Part shown: positions 33,759 to 45,404 of the stretch, one piece after another
Layout of the letters: each line of letters begins with the position of its first letter
Position numbering within the stretch: position 1 is the stretch's first letter
Assembly (NCBI GenBank): GCA_963575745.1
Contig: CAUYUJ010012536.1
Span: 1 to 64,000, forward strand
Length of the DNA stretch: 64,000 bases
DNA from: Prorocentrum cordatum
Lineage: Eukaryota > Sar > Dinophyceae > Prorocentrales > Prorocentraceae
Reading direction: 5' to 3'
Translations under genes and position numbers: made by a program
The notes under the pieces: model-generated
What the model saw: only the letters and a program-made list of their open reading frames with translations
Told to the model about the DNA's origin: nothing
Database searches by the model: none

Positions 33759-34689
33759 TATCCTCACCCCCCCCCTTTGGCCGCCCCTACAAACACAGCA
33801 AGAACGTGGCCGCGGAGCACCCCACCAAGCGATGAGGAGACGCACTCAGCAGGCACCCGGAGCTGGCCCAGAAGGCCGACGAGAGAGCCCAAGAGAGGCC
33901 CCATGGGGCCCTCCCAGAGAGGAGCCTCAGGCAACGGAGCATGTTCAGAGACAGCTATGCTGTGAACCAGTTCGGCCTCCCATGCTCGTCGGCCTGAGAC
34001 GGCTGTCAGGGAGCCCGTGAAGCGTCCAGGAAGACACCAAGACGCCCTGGGCTTCTGCCACCACTTGCATCGTTCGTCGGACTTTCGCATCAAAATGGCC
34101 TCCAAAAAACCGTCTGTGAGAACCGGCATGGCCATTATCTCCGAGCATCTCCAGTAAATGACCTGCAGAAAATCCTAAGCGGCCCCCCGAATGGGCCAGT
34201 AGACTCTCAAGATACATCAAGTGGCCCAGTACACCCCCCTTTCCCCCCGGCCCCCCCGACGTGACCCAAGAGACACCAGAACGCTGATCGGGGCCATTGA
34301 GATGGCCGAAGATGCGCCCCAAGAAACCTGAAGAGAAGAGTGCCAGGAGGTCAACAAGTGACGAATGCCTCCCCCCCGCTGACCCCCCACCTCTCGCCAG
34401 CTGGAAGGCCTGCTGACGCTTTTGTAACCTGTTTACCGCCTGGCGATTGGAACGCTCACCAGCTACAGTATGGACGCGGGGGCTGCAACGTCACCTTCGA
34501 TCGGATCAGCAATCCCCAACCAACTCCAACGACCATGGCCCGCTGTCCGTCGCTGGGGAGCCTTCATGTCCGAATCTGGCGTGGCCATCGCCGCTGCCGG
34601 CATCATCGTTGGGCTAATGCCCTGCGGCGTCTGCATCGCGATGCCGGCCGGCGCTTCCATGCCCTGGGGCAGGGGAAGCACGGGGTTAA
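33759..34689. other. No recognised gene
   Basis: Ordinary-looking sequence; the open frames do not resemble known proteins. Confidence 0.4.
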
Positions 34690-35064
34690 GTCGGGCAAGC
34701 CCTCTGACAGGCGGATTTGGGAAGAACAGTTACACCAAAGAAAAGCCCAACCAGTGGATGGTCTTCGCTGTGGAGATCGGCGGGAACCCGGGAGCCCGGG
34801 AACCCGGAACCCACCGAAATCGGCCCTGAACCAATAACCGGGAAACCGGGAACCTGGAACCGGGAACTGGGGAACCCAGTCTGCTACCAAAATCGACGGG
34901 AAACTTTCGCCAATTCTTTCAACTTCCGCTAGAACCCCTTCAGTGCAAGCACTGATTGGGGAATTAAACAAGAGTCAAGCAATATTCGAGATCAGTAGAA
35001 ACTTCGTCCCCATATTATTTTCGACGATTTTTTAATACACCTCCTGTGGAAGGACACGCCCGTC
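34690..35064. mobile_element. GTCGGGC TIR element, copy 2, flanked by TTAA
   Basis: The left end GTCGGGCAAGCCCTCTGACA then GGCGGATTT is preceded by TTAA (34686-34689). The right end CTTCGTCCCCATATTATTTT ... AAGGACACGCCCGTC is followed by TTAA (35065-35068). The interior holds GGGAACCC-type repeats and hairpin copy 2. It shows no coding frame and so is non-autonomous. Confidence 0.7.
34926..34967 (+). other. Conserved hairpin motif, copy 2
   Basis: CCGCTAGAACCCCTTCAGTG then CAAG and CACTGATTGGGGAATTAA. The stem pairs match copy 1 (29691) through compensatory changes. Confidence 0.5.
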
Positions 35065-35187
35065 TTAAGGGAGGCACGAGGGCGAAGAAAGCGGATGGCA
35101 AGCGGCACGGACCGTGCAGGCGGCGACGGCGCCAGCGAAATACAACGAACTCCAGCGAAGAAGAAAAGCACAGCAGGATCATCAACT

Positions 35188-35260
35188 CCTGTCGCTCCGC
35201 GCGGGCTTCTGGGATCTGCGCTGGCCCCCCCCCCCCCGAGCGCGGAGGCTGCACGCTGTG
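35188..35260 (+). mobile_element. GC-rich foldback element, one arm only
   Basis: CGCTCCGCGCGGGCTTCTGG then GATCTGCGCTGGCCCC matches the left arm of the family. The right arm is missing. Confidence 0.5.
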
Positions 35261-35374
35261 ATGCCCCGTGCGCGCGACGTCTGCAGAGATATCGCCAGCC
35301 GCGCCGGCTCGAGCGCGAAGTGCTCGAGGCATGGAGGGACCGAGCCGCGGACCGACGAGCGGAAGAAGAGCCAG

Positions 35375-35533
35375 GTCGGGCCTGTCCCCCTACCGGGGGA
35401 TCTCGGGCGAAGAATAAAAAAAACGCAGACGAATACCCCGCACCATGCTCAAAAATAGTTGTTGGTTTTTATCGTCCCCAGACAATGTTTGGACTATTAT
35501 GGAATATCCCCCCTGTCGAGGGACACGCCCGAC
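35375..35533. mobile_element. GTCGGGC TIR element, copy 3
   Basis: GTCGGGCCTGTCCCCCTACC at the left. TATCGTCCCCAGACAATGTT, GGACTATTATGGAATATC and GAGGGACACGCCCGAC at the right. 159 bp, flanks CCAG/TGAA. Confidence 0.7.
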
Positions 35534-35668
35534 TGAATCGAAGCATGGAGAGACCCGCCGCGAACCGACGAGCGGAAGAAGAGCGATGAGTCCCGCGGCC
35601 GCCTCCTGGGAGCCCTCGAGGCACCGATTGGGGGGCCTCTCATTGATCACCCGAGAGATGAAGGAGAG

Positions 35669-35985
35669 ATGGCCTCCCGCACAAAAGGCATCGCCAAGCC
35701 CCTGCAAACTGGGGGTTCGTACGCGGGCTGGTAACTCAGGCTGGCGGCGCGCACAAGGGGGTGGAGGGCGGGGGGAAGGCTCCTTAGAAAGATGCTGCCT
35801 CTTAGCAGGCGCCGGCCTTCCATCTACAGGTAAGGCCCGCGCCTTCTAAGAAGCAAAGGTGCTTCTAAGAAGCCCTCGCCCCTCCCGCCACCCCCCTCTG
35901 CGCGCAACTGGAAAAAATGGCCTCCCGCACAAAGGCATCGCCAAGCCCCTGCAAACGGGGCGTTCGTACACGGGCCGGTAACTAA
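35669..35985. repeat. 70-bp direct repeats bracketing a foldback
   Basis: Direct repeats 35669-35740 and 35917-35985 (ATGGCCTCCCGCACAAA...) enclose imperfect inverted arms (GCGCGCACAAGGGGGTGGAG ... against ... CCACCCCCCTCTGCGCGC) with repeated CTTCTAAGAAGC at the centre. Confidence 0.65.
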
Positions 35986-36420
35986 GGGTGCGCTTCAAAT
36001 GGCATATTCAGACAATGCATTTGCCGCGTACAAGTGCAAGCTAGACCCCTCCGCCCGGAGTTGTGATGATGTGCCAACGTTTGTTCGTCGTCCCGATGTA
36101 TCACGCACCAGTGCGGGGCAAATGTCCTGTCGCCAGGCTCTCGCTTGAAGAGGCCCCTGAGCTACCGCCCCGTTCGCTAACGCCCCGTTTGCAGGGTCTT
36201 GGCATCGTGACCTGACGCGATGGCGCACGTGTCATTGCACCTGCCTTGCAGACGTGCTGCAGGGGACTTCTGCGTGGACTTCTGCCCGAAACGGCGAGCT
36301 AAAAACTAATTAATCGCGCGTGGATTTGCTTTGGTCTTCATTCCTGCCCAAGAAAAGTCCGCCCGAAGTTCACCTCATAATGTGGAAGGAGAATCTCCAG
36401 GACTCATTCGATCGATTTCC
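35986..36420. other. No recognised gene
   Basis: No repeat or credible frame seen. Confidence 0.4.
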
Positions 36421-36444
36421 GAACGAAATCCGCTCTGCAACGTT

Positions 36445-36580
36445 GGCGCCTTGCAGGATCCTGCAGGATCCTGCACCCAAACCTGGCTCAATGCCAAGGA
36501 TCCCGCAAGATCCTGCGGGATCCTGCACCCGCACCCGGTTCAGTGCGACTCTGGCCCTGCAGGATCCTGCCAGATCCGGC
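36445..36580 (+). repeat. GGATCCTGCA-type repeats
   Basis: At least seven GATCCTGC units with variable linkers. Confidence 0.8.
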
Positions 36581-36794
36581 GCTCTGGCTGACCCCCGCTC
36601 GCATTGACCCCCGTCTCGAGGCTCCCGAATCGGCTACGCGCAAGAGTGACCCTGGGTAAGGGTGACCTTTGGTGCGCGGCTCTTTGGGCGCCGTTGGGTG
36701 ACCAAACACAGGCGCGCAAGACGCTGCTATCGCCTCGCGTTCGGCGATTCGGCGATCGGGGGACCCCGTTGGGCCCGCATCAGCCGTCTGGTCG

Positions 36795-36900
36795 TATGGA
36801 GGAGGAGGAGGAGGAGGAGGAGGAGGAGGAGGAGGAGGAGGAGGAGGAGGAGAAGGAGGAGGAGGAGGAGGAGGAGGAGGAGGAGGAGGAGGAGGAGAAG
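36795..36900 (+). repeat. (GGA)n microsatellite
   Basis: About 35 units with two GAA interruptions. Confidence 0.95.
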
Positions 36901-37086
36901 GCCACTCTTGCGTCTCGAGGCTCCCGAATCGTGACCTCACGCGCTGGCCCCCGCGGGCCGCCGGCGCAGCACGCCGGCGAGGGAAGGGGCGGCGCTCGCG
37001 AGCGGGCCTCCGCGGGCGGCTTGCGCGCGCGAAGGCCCCGCGCGGCGGCCCCCCGTGGCCGCCCTTTGATTGGGGTTGCCAGGCTC

Positions 37087-37087
<1 letters not shown>

Positions 37088-37139
<52 letters not shown>
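37088..37139 (-). repeat. T52 homopolymer (A52 on minus strand)
   Basis: Fifty-two uninterrupted T, followed by two CATGGTGGGTCTGTTTT copies and a (CCA)n run (37178-37216). On the minus strand it could be the poly-A tail of an unidentified retroposed sequence. Confidence 0.9.
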
Positions 37140-37443
37140 CATGGTGGGTCTGTTTTCATGGTGGGTCTGTTTTCCACCACCACCACCACCACCACCATCA
37201 TCATCACCACCACAAGTTTGATGGAGAAATAGGGGGGGCACCTGAACTCGGTCAGGCGGACTGCCGAAACCAAATCGCCCATTCGCCCATCACCCAACCG
37301 GACTGCCGCCCAAATCGCCTGTGGAAAACTGCTGTGTCGCAATCGGGGGCGCATCGGCGATGCATCGGCGATTCCAACTCGAAGTGTGGCTGCCAACCAC
37401 GTCCTCCCCACCTGCCCTCACTCGGGAAACGAACAGACCAGAA

Positions 37444-37584
37444 AAACTCGGCGGGCCGCGCAGGTTTCTTGCATCCGCGCCAGACCCCCCCCCCCTGGTG
37501 CGCGGAGCGCACTAGGGGCGGCGCCTGAGGTATAGCCAGGGGGCTCCAGCGCCGATCCGAGGAATCCGTGCGGACCGCCGATGT
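37444..37584. mobile_element. GC-rich foldback element, copy 3
   Basis: The left arm AACTCGGCGGGCCGCGCAGG...ATCCGCGCC is mirrored by GGCGCCGATCCGAGGAATCC then GTGCGGACCGCCGA. The TIR element at 37598 begins 13 bases later. Confidence 0.7.
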
Positions 37585-37597
37585 TTGATGATTTGAT

Positions 37598-37747
37598 GTC
37601 GGGCATGTCCTCCAAAAGGCGGATTTTGGAGGAAATTTAGAAAATCAAAAAATGACCGACAATATTTCAAACATACAAATAACAATCGTCCCTATATAAT
37701 GTTTAGACTATGTTCGAATAATCCTCCCGTAGAGGGACACGCCCGAC
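37598..37747. mobile_element. GTCGGGC TIR element, copy 4
   Basis: 150 bp: GTCGGGCATGTCCTCC with GGCGGATTTTGGA at the left; ATCGTCCC, GACTATGTTCGAATAATCC and GAGGGACACGCCCGAC at the right, followed by TTAA (37748-37751). Confidence 0.8.
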
Positions 37748-38560
37748 TTAATGATAATTCTGTCGTTGTTCGTTCCCCGACTGCCGAGTGCGTCTGCCGT
37801 CGTGCCTCGAAGGCGAAGCCTCTCTTGAACGCCTCAAGTGTGGCTGCCGACCACTTCCTCTCCCCCCTCCCCTCACAGCCCTGGCGAGACGATCGGCGCA
37901 CGCGGCTCCTTCTCCTCCCAGACCTCGGTGGTCTGAGGGCCCTGCCCGCCCACGAGAACATGCACAAGAGCAAGCACGACTCGCGGCGGCGAAGCCCCCC
38001 CTGGGAGCCCGAGGGCCCCAAACCGGTAACAGCGGAGCCATGAGGAGCTGCGACTCTCGAGTGAGGTTGCCGTCGTGCCGTCCTGGGCCACCAGGTCCCA
38101 CCGAAACGAGCTTGCGGCAACGTGGCAGAACTCCGACACGGCGGGTCGCAGGTGGGGTGATGCGGTGTGGCTCTTGGTCGGCACGTCGCGAACATGGAAG
38201 CTTCAGTCGGAGGTGCGGGGGTCTGACCTCCAGCCTCCGACGACTCGATGTTTTCGAGCCTCCCTCGGGGCACCGGCCCTCTCGAACCAATTTCTTTCAC
38301 GGGGCAAGCCTTCTTCCCGAGCTGTTGTCTGACGGCCCTGGGGCCACGAAGACGGCGCCCAAGGAGCAGAAGCGCGGGGAGTCACGAGATTCGATACGTT
38401 CGAGGCCCAAGAGGTCATGGGCGCAAATGAGATACACCCCAGGAGTCCCCGGAGCTGTCCTGCATGGCGTCCTGACCAGGACTTCGCAGGGACTCCAGCC
38501 GTGGCGACCTTAGATTTGTAAACGTCGGTCCTCGACTCTCGTCGCCGTCTGTGCGCACAG
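37748..38560. other. No recognised gene
   Basis: Several overlapping frames exist on both strands, but none resembles a protein family. Confidence 0.4.
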
Positions 38561-38574
38561 GGGCCTTGGGCGAC

Positions 38575-38835
38575 AGCATCACGATCTGCGGCGCTGGCGC
38601 CATGGGCGGCGGTGGCGGCGCAGCCCGCTGCGCCTTACGACGGCTGACGACGACAGACGACAACGACAAAGACAACATCGACGTCGACGACGAAGACGAC
38701 GACACCGACGACCGACAACCGACGGCCGACGACCACCGACCGACGACCCACGACCCACGACGACATGCACCGTCGACGACCGACCGACAACGAACGTCGT
38801 CAAGCCTGGCGGCGGCGCCACCGCCGCCGCCACTG

Positions 38836-38908
<73 letters not shown>

Positions 38909-39100
38909 CTGCGACGACGACTCGCTCCGGCCGCCGAGGCTCGCCGCGGCGTTGCCGAAGGCCGTGGGCGGCGGCCGAGGCCCCGGTGGCGCCCCCCCCG
39001 AAGGGCCGCCCGCAGAGGCCGGCGCCATCTGCAGGGGCGCGGCGGCGGCCGCCGGCGCGGCGATCTGCGGCGCTGCCATGGGCGGCGGGGGCACGCCTGG
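38575..39100 (-). repeat. Pro/Ala-coding duplicated segment around a (GAC)n array
   Basis: A GATCTGCGGCGCTG...CCATGGGCGGCGG segment occurs at 38581-38620 and 39061-39090, with a (GAC)n array at 38838-38912 between. The minus strand would encode PPPPMAAPQIAAP-like text. It may be remnants of a low-complexity gene. Confidence 0.4.
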
Positions 39101-39736
39101 CGCGCGGGCCCCCCGCGCGCCCCTGTGGACGCAGCGCTCCGCGCAGCCTCGGCGTGCCCCCCTGCGCGTGGCGCGGGGGCGAGGTGCTCCACGCGAGCCA
39201 CGGGTGTCGCGCGTCTTGTGCGCACCGTTGTGCCAGGGCTCTGCTGCGGAACCTCCGAGCGCCGTCGAGGCGCAAGAGGTTGCCGAGAGAGCCCCCGCTC
39301 GCCCCTGGACTCAGCTCCGTCAGCCACGTTGGCATGGCACTGAACTGCGGGGAAACGGTTGGGGGACTGGCTGCGGGGGGGAGGCATCGACCGGGAAGCG
39401 GCGATACACCGCCGATAGATCGGCGATGTGCGCCCGAGAGCGAATCCGCACAGTCCTGGACGGGGCGGGCTACCAGACAATAGCGGCGATGAATGTGCCA
39501 TTAGGAGTCGATGCGCCCCTTCCACCCTATCAGGCCTCCCCCCCCCCTGACGTTGCCCCTGAAAAGCGCCAATGACGTGATACGGAGCCCCGCCGTGGGC
39601 CGGGCCGGCCGGCCGAACGGAGGGCCGAGGATTCAAGCTCCCTGGGTTAGTCTGGGAAGTCTGCTGGTCCCCAGGAGTTCTGTAAAAGCCCCTGGGATAC
39701 CCTGGGGAATCTCCAAGGACCTTGTGCGGCGATTGG
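39101..39736. other. No recognised gene
   Basis: GC-rich sequence without a credible coding frame. Confidence 0.4.
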
Positions 39737-39884
39737 GTCAGGCATGTCCTCCTACAGACGGATTTGGAGGACAAGAGAGAAATAGCCAAAAACCATAAAA
39801 ATGATCATAAAAGGTAGAAAAATCGTCCCCGCATTATTATTTGACTATTTTTGAAAATCCTTCCCGTAGAGGGACATGTCCGAC
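39737..39884. mobile_element. GTCGGGC TIR element, copy 5
   Basis: 148 bp: GTCAGGCATGTCCTCCTACA at the left; ATCGTCCCCGCATTATTATT, TGACTATTTTTGAAAATCC and GAGGGACATGTCCGAC at the right. Flanks TTGG/ATAG. Confidence 0.75.
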
Positions 39885-39906
39885 ATAGTGCCAGGAGAGC
39901 AGCAGC

Positions 39907-40027
<121 letters not shown>

Positions 40028-40044
40028 GACAAGCCGTCGAAAAA

Positions 40045-40170
40045 TCGCGCGGCTCTCTGGCACGGGCGCCGGACCCCCAGGCGACGCCTCCGGCGCCGAT
40101 CCCCGCCGCGCTGCCTGCGGTGGGGAAGGGACTTCAGCGCCGATCCCCAGAGATCCCCGCGGACCTCCGG
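40045..40170. mobile_element. GC-rich foldback element, copy 4 (diverged)
   Basis: CGCGCGGCTCTCTGGCACGG...GCGCC against CAGCGCCGATCCCCAGAGAT then CCCCGCGGACCTCCGG. Confidence 0.5.
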
Positions 40171-40854
40171 AAGCCTGTGCCTCTGCCGGCCCTTGCCGTT
40201 CGAGCCGTGGGAACTCTGGCAGGCTCGAGCCGGCCCGAATCGCAAGCTCGGGTCGGATCGGGAGCGGATCGTGTCGCCAGCGGAATCGCCCCCAAGCGAA
40301 TCGAAATCGGATCGCCGTGCCCGGCTCTGGCGAAAGCCCAGGCCGTCCGCGTGGAATCGCAGCGAGTCGGCTCGCATCGGGATCGCGGACCCAGCCGGCC
40401 AGTCGAATCGCATCGAATCGGATCGTAGGCGGCCCTGCCAAGTGGACACTGGGAGCCAGGCGAGTCATCGCCATCGCATCTTGACGTCACTGCCAACGCA
40501 TGTTGATGGGAGATCGCTCGCGCGCTGCTAGCAAGCACGGCGGGAGATGACGAAGAGCCCCACGTGAGCGGAACTGGTCGCAGCGAGGCTGCTGCGCCAA
40601 AGCAGGGGGATCAGGCTGAGGGGCAACGCTGCCCGCAGACTTCAACACCGAGCTGCGAGGTGGGTGGGAAGCGGTCGGGTGTTGCTGAAAGTGCCTCTGG
40701 CCCACGGTGCCCCCTGAATGTCCAGGGAGGCCCTCACAGCCTCCAGAGCACCCCTCACGAGGCCCAGAGGGCCCCGGGGGTTCGAGAATGGAGCGAAAAG
40801 CGAGGGGGGACCTTGGGCCAGGGGCACCTCATGCAACCCCCGAAGCGGCAGCAG
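40171..40854. other. No recognised gene
   Basis: The segment 40205-40430 is rich in GAATCG/GGATCG words, a weak degenerate repeat. No coding frame is supported. Confidence 0.4.

Positions 40855-40937
<83 letters not shown>
40855..40937 (+). repeat. (CAG)n microsatellite
   Basis: About 27 CAG units. Confidence 0.97.
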
Positions 40938-40938
<1 letters not shown>

Positions 40939-41879
40939 GCTGCAGGGAGCGGTCAGGATCAGCAGGACAGGCCGGCTGGGTGGGGCAGGGGGCGGGGGAG
41001 AAGGGAGCAGGGAGGGGGGAGGCAGGAGAGGAAGGGCCCCCAAGAGGGATGACAGATTTCCCGATCCAGGGCCCCTCACCACTGAGATCCAGCACGGGGC
41101 GGAGTGCGGCTGTCGCTGCCGACGCGTTCCTCCCGCATACTCCGAACATCCTTCTACCTCCCCCTCTCCTTCCCGCCACCTCCCTCTCTGATGAGAAGGG
41201 ATGGGCGGGAGCGGCAGGAGGTAGGCTGTCAGGTCATGCGCGCATGCGCGCACCTGGCTTGGCTTCCGTCCCTTGTCCCTCACCCCCTGCGTCGTCGCCC
41301 CTCCCTGCTGCCTCCCCGACCCGCTGGCGCGCTGCTCCCTCCGTCTTCGCACCATCCGCAGGTGCAGGAACTCGTACCGCTGCTCCTCGGACCTCTCCCG
41401 GGGTGCTCTCTGACCAGCGCTTCAAGGCGACTCCCGCAGGGACGACGAGGGCCTCCCAGGAGGCCGACAAGGCGAAAACGAGGGAAGGGTAGCGGTATGG
41501 GCCGGGTACCTTTTCTTCCTCTGAGCCACAGGTGCCCCAGCAACCGGCCGAGGACCCCCCCACACAGAGGCGCTGCGCTGCCCATGCATCGCGCAATTCT
41601 CCATCCTGTGCTCTTTTCTCGGCCGCATGCAGTGGAGGCCCGACCACACGAAACCCAACCCTGAGACCCCAGGACGTCCGTCGATGTTTGGCGCGGGAGC
41701 GTCGCGCTTTCCATATTAAAACCCTCGAGGCCCACGACACCCAGGGCACCCTGGAGGCCAGCAAGGTGTTTCTTGGCATGGGCCTCCGTCGTGTACGCCG
41801 TCCTGGCCACGCCAGGAGCGCGCACGCACCGACCCAAGATGACGCACTGGCCTGGTTAGACTTAATTCCGTGCAGGACG
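40938..41879. other. No recognised gene
   Basis: Frames on both strands continue through this region, but they are composition-driven and match no family. Confidence 0.4.
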
Positions 41880-42066
41880 ATGAAGATGGAGGAGGAGGAA
41901 GAGGAGGCGGAGGCGGAGAAGGAGGAGGAGGAGGAAGAGGATGAGGAGGAGAAGGAGGAGGGAGGAGGAGAGATCAGGAGGAGTAGGAGTAGGAGTAGGA
42001 GTAGGAGAAGGAGGAGGAGGAGGAGGAGGAGGAGGAGGAGGAGGAGGGGAGGAGGAGGAGGGAGGC
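41880..42066 (+). repeat. (GGA)n with GGAGTA variants
   Basis: A purine array with a GGAGTA sub-array at 41975-42008. Confidence 0.9.
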
Positions 42067-42974
42067 GCGAGGGCCGCACCCCCGGAGGCGGGCACGCCTG
42101 CCCTCTTGACGCTCACCTGTTCGAGACGCCTTCCTGCGCGGATCTCGCGACGGCGGGCCTCGGCAAGGCTTCGCGTCCGCCACCGCCACGTCCCGGCGAC
42201 AGTCGACAACGGGCCTCTGGCGCGAGCTGGCGTGGCGACCCCACGCCGCGGCCTGCGCGGGCCGCCGGGCCGCGGCACGCCAGCATTGGTGGAGACGAGG
42301 GCGCTCACGCCCGACCTGGCGCGGGCAGCTTGCGCACGAATAAACCGATTCCCCATATTTCCCAATATTTTCTGGGTTTCTGTCTCCCCCCCGACGTCCC
42401 ATCCTTCCCCATATTTTATGGGGAATCGACGATTCATGGTGTCTGTGTGTTTTTTCCCCTCCTGAGAGCCCCTCGGCCCCGTGCTTTTTTTTGTGCGCCG
42501 CTCACCTGGGCAGGGCCATCCTGGGCCCTGGCATGCCGCAAAACTTACGCCCTCCTGGCCGAGGCCGGGAGGGCCTGCCGGCCGAGGCCGGGAGGGCCTG
42601 CACAGCATCCTGGGGCCCAGGACAGCTCTGGCCGGAAATGAATTGGCAGTGGCGCGTGCGCTCGTTCTTCGGATCTGGATCTCGAGCTCGATCGTCTCCT
42701 CCTCCTCCTCCTCCTCCTCCTCCTCCTTCTCCTGGTGCCGCACGGGATCTCGCACGACCTCGACAAGGGAATCCGAGCCACGCCCCGCGGACGCGGCAGT
42801 GCGGGCGACGGTTGCGCTTCTGCCGCCCTCCGGATGACACGTCGTCCGCGCGAGAGGCGCCCACTGCGAAGAGGCAGGGGGGCAGGACGAGCCAGGCAGC
42901 CGTCATCCAAGGAGGCGCCCGCCCGGCTCTCTTGCACGCGCGCAGTGCGGCACGCCTCCGACGAGGGCACATCG
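42067..42974. other. No recognised gene
   Basis: Includes a short direct repeat GGCCGAGGCCGGGAGGGCCT (42558-42600) and (CTC)n at 42695-42732. Confidence 0.4.
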
Positions 42975-43140
42975 CACTAGCTCCTCCTCCTCCTCCTCCT
43001 CGTCCTCGTCCTCGTCATCGTCCTTCTCCTCCTCCTCCTCCTCCTGCTCCTCCTCCTCCTCCTCCTCGTCCTCGTCCTCCTCCTGCTCCTCCTCCTCCTG
43101 CTCCTCCTCCTCCGCATCCCCTCCTCCTCCTCCTCCTCCA
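42975..43140 (+). repeat. (CTC)n with CTCGTC variants
   Basis: A pyrimidine trinucleotide array. Confidence 0.92.
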
Positions 43141-44095
43141 ACGAGGTAGCGGCTCTTGCCAAGGGTGAGTGCGAAGCGAAGGCTCGGACTCGGGCGATGG
43201 AGCCCAGCACAGGGAGAGGCCTCGAGAAAGCATGGGCACAGAGGGGGGGCCCAGCGAAGGGCGGGCCCAAGGAGCCCCAAGTGCGCGGGAATCGGCCGCA
43301 AGGCCCAAGGAGCCCCAGGTGCGCGGTAATCTCAAGAAGGGGCCACAGGGGCCAAGGAATCTAAAGACTGATCTAGGCACTCTGAGGACGGGAGAGGGCT
43401 CGAGGAACCCCGAACACTACGGGGTCCTTCTTCCTGCGCGCGGGATGCTCCTCATCGTGGGCGCCCACGGCGACGGCAGCGCCGGAAACGGTCCGGACCG
43501 ACAGCGGCCCCACCACGGGCCGAGAGCAGCGGGCCGGGAGCAGCCCCGACGGGCAGCAGCAGCGCCGCAGCAGCCGACCGGACCGACTTCCCACCGACCG
43601 CAGCAGGCTGCGCGCGCGCTCGCGCGAGCGCGCCCCGCGCCTCCCATCGGCGCCTGCTGCGGCAGCGTTATGACCGTGCGGTGCTGCACCTGGGCTGGGC
43701 GTGCGGGCGGGCGGCCTGTCGTCCTCACCCACGGGTGCCATTACGTCTCTCTCCTCCTCCTCTTCCTCTTCCACCTTTTCCTCCTTCTCCTCCTTCTCGT
43801 ACTCCTCCTCCTCCTCCTCCTCCTCCTCATCCTCCTCCTCCTCATTCTCGCTCCTACTGACATCCTCCACCTCACCCTTCTCTCAAACCGCACTCTCTTT
43901 CTCCTCCCGCCCCCTTGCTGGTGCAGCTGGCAAGCACAACAATTTCCTCGGCACAGGTCCGGGCAAGCACATGTGCGCCCTATGCCGTGCCAGCGCGCGA
44001 GGACAAGACACGCTCTTTGAGCCGTCAGCGGATACCCGGCCAGGCCTAAATGCATGCCCGGCGCTAGAGCATTCGGAATCACATCTTGCGTTGAA
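43141..44095. other. No recognised gene; (CTC)n at 43750-43850
   Basis: No coding frame supported. Confidence 0.4.
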
Positions 44096-44315
44096 GAGGA
44101 CGGAAGGGGAGGAGGAGGCGGAGGAGGAGGAAGAGGAAGAGAAAAACAAAAAAAAAACGAGGAGGAGGAGGAGGAGGAGGACGAGAAGTATGAGAAGGAG
44201 GAGGAGCAGGACGAGGAGGAGCAAGGATGAGGAGGAGGAAGAGGACGAGGAGGACGAGGAGGAAAAGGCAGATGAGGACGAGGAGGACGTAGAGGATGGT
44301 GAGCAGGATGAGGGC
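44096..44315 (+). repeat. (GGA/GAC)n array
   Basis: Interrupted purine array. Confidence 0.9.
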
Positions 44316-44503
44316 GAGACGACCTGCGCCTCCGACGCCGCGCCCTGCTCGTACCGTGTTTCCCCGCCCTTCCCGCCCAAGAGAGGTGCGTCCAAGAGGG
44401 GGGGTCGCAAATCATGGCTGGAGGCATTGGTATCCGTGAGTCGAATAGGGGATCGACGATAGAGTTGACATATCCCCAAATTCAATTTGTTAGTCGAACG
44501 CGT

Positions 44504-44504
<1 letters not shown>

Positions 44505-44545
<41 letters not shown>

Positions 44546-44592
44546 ATATATATATATATATATATATACATATGTATATATATACATATAAG
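44505..44592 (+). repeat. (TA)n microsatellite
   Basis: About 40 TA units with three interruptions. Confidence 0.95.
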
Positions 44593-45404
44593 AAAAACCT
44601 TTTTCTAAACCTACAAACTCTCGACATGGATCGCACTTGCGACGGCAAAGGCGGCTGTCGGGGAAGTCAATTCTGAGCCGACCGCCTATTCAAATACTGG
44701 CCGAGTGGGCCACTGGACGCATCGAAGTAAAAGCAAAGGACCATGCCATCGAGGTCATATATAATCAACCCGCACAAGAAGGGTGCGCGGCAAGGAAGCA
44801 ATGGCCTTGGAAGTCCATGCTGGTATTTTCTGCCAAACGGGGTTATGCGATGCGATGCGATGCAGCCCGCGCCCCAGCCCCGGAGGGCAGTTTTCTGAGA
44901 GTACAGGCGCTTGGGAAGCACAGTCCCCATGAAAAGTATGTGGTTTCGCTGCTGCAGTGGAAATGGAACATCTGGAAAATTACGCCCATCTGCAACATGC
45001 GATGATCAGACATGTTCCGTTTTCACGAATCCGCCCTCCATTACGCTCCGCTCATGTACCTGTGTCGCACAAGTTTGCCACGAAGTGCTAATCCCCTGGG
45101 CGGTGGTATACTCTCGAGCGTTGTCGTCCCATCGTCATTTTTTGGTTTCCTAATTGAGAACCGGCAAGCCAAATAAGAAGTCTCCGACGGAACCAGCAAC
45201 ATCGCCGTATATAACCCCATCGGATATTACCACTTTTGCTACTCGTGGCGCCAATTGCCTGCCGTCTCTGCTGGTGTACCAATGAGTCTACGCTGGCTTA
45301 TGCAGATCTCCGTTTGGCTTTCACGTCGCCTTTTTGGCCAAGTCAAATTATCCTGGCGAAAGACCCAACCATATGCAGTTGTGAGTGCCGCAATTGTGAG
45401 TACC
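44593..45404. other. No recognised gene
   Basis: A stretch of lower GC without repeats or an obvious gene. Confidence 0.4.

Noticed and set aside
38415-39335. Pro/Ala-rich minus-strand protein gene
   Set aside because: The frame depends on a (GAC)n array and a short duplicated GC-rich segment. It is kept only as a repeat with low confidence.
44505-44592. TATA-rich promoter
   Set aside because: It is a plain (TA)n microsatellite with no gene placed downstream. Dinoflagellate promoters are not defined by TATA.
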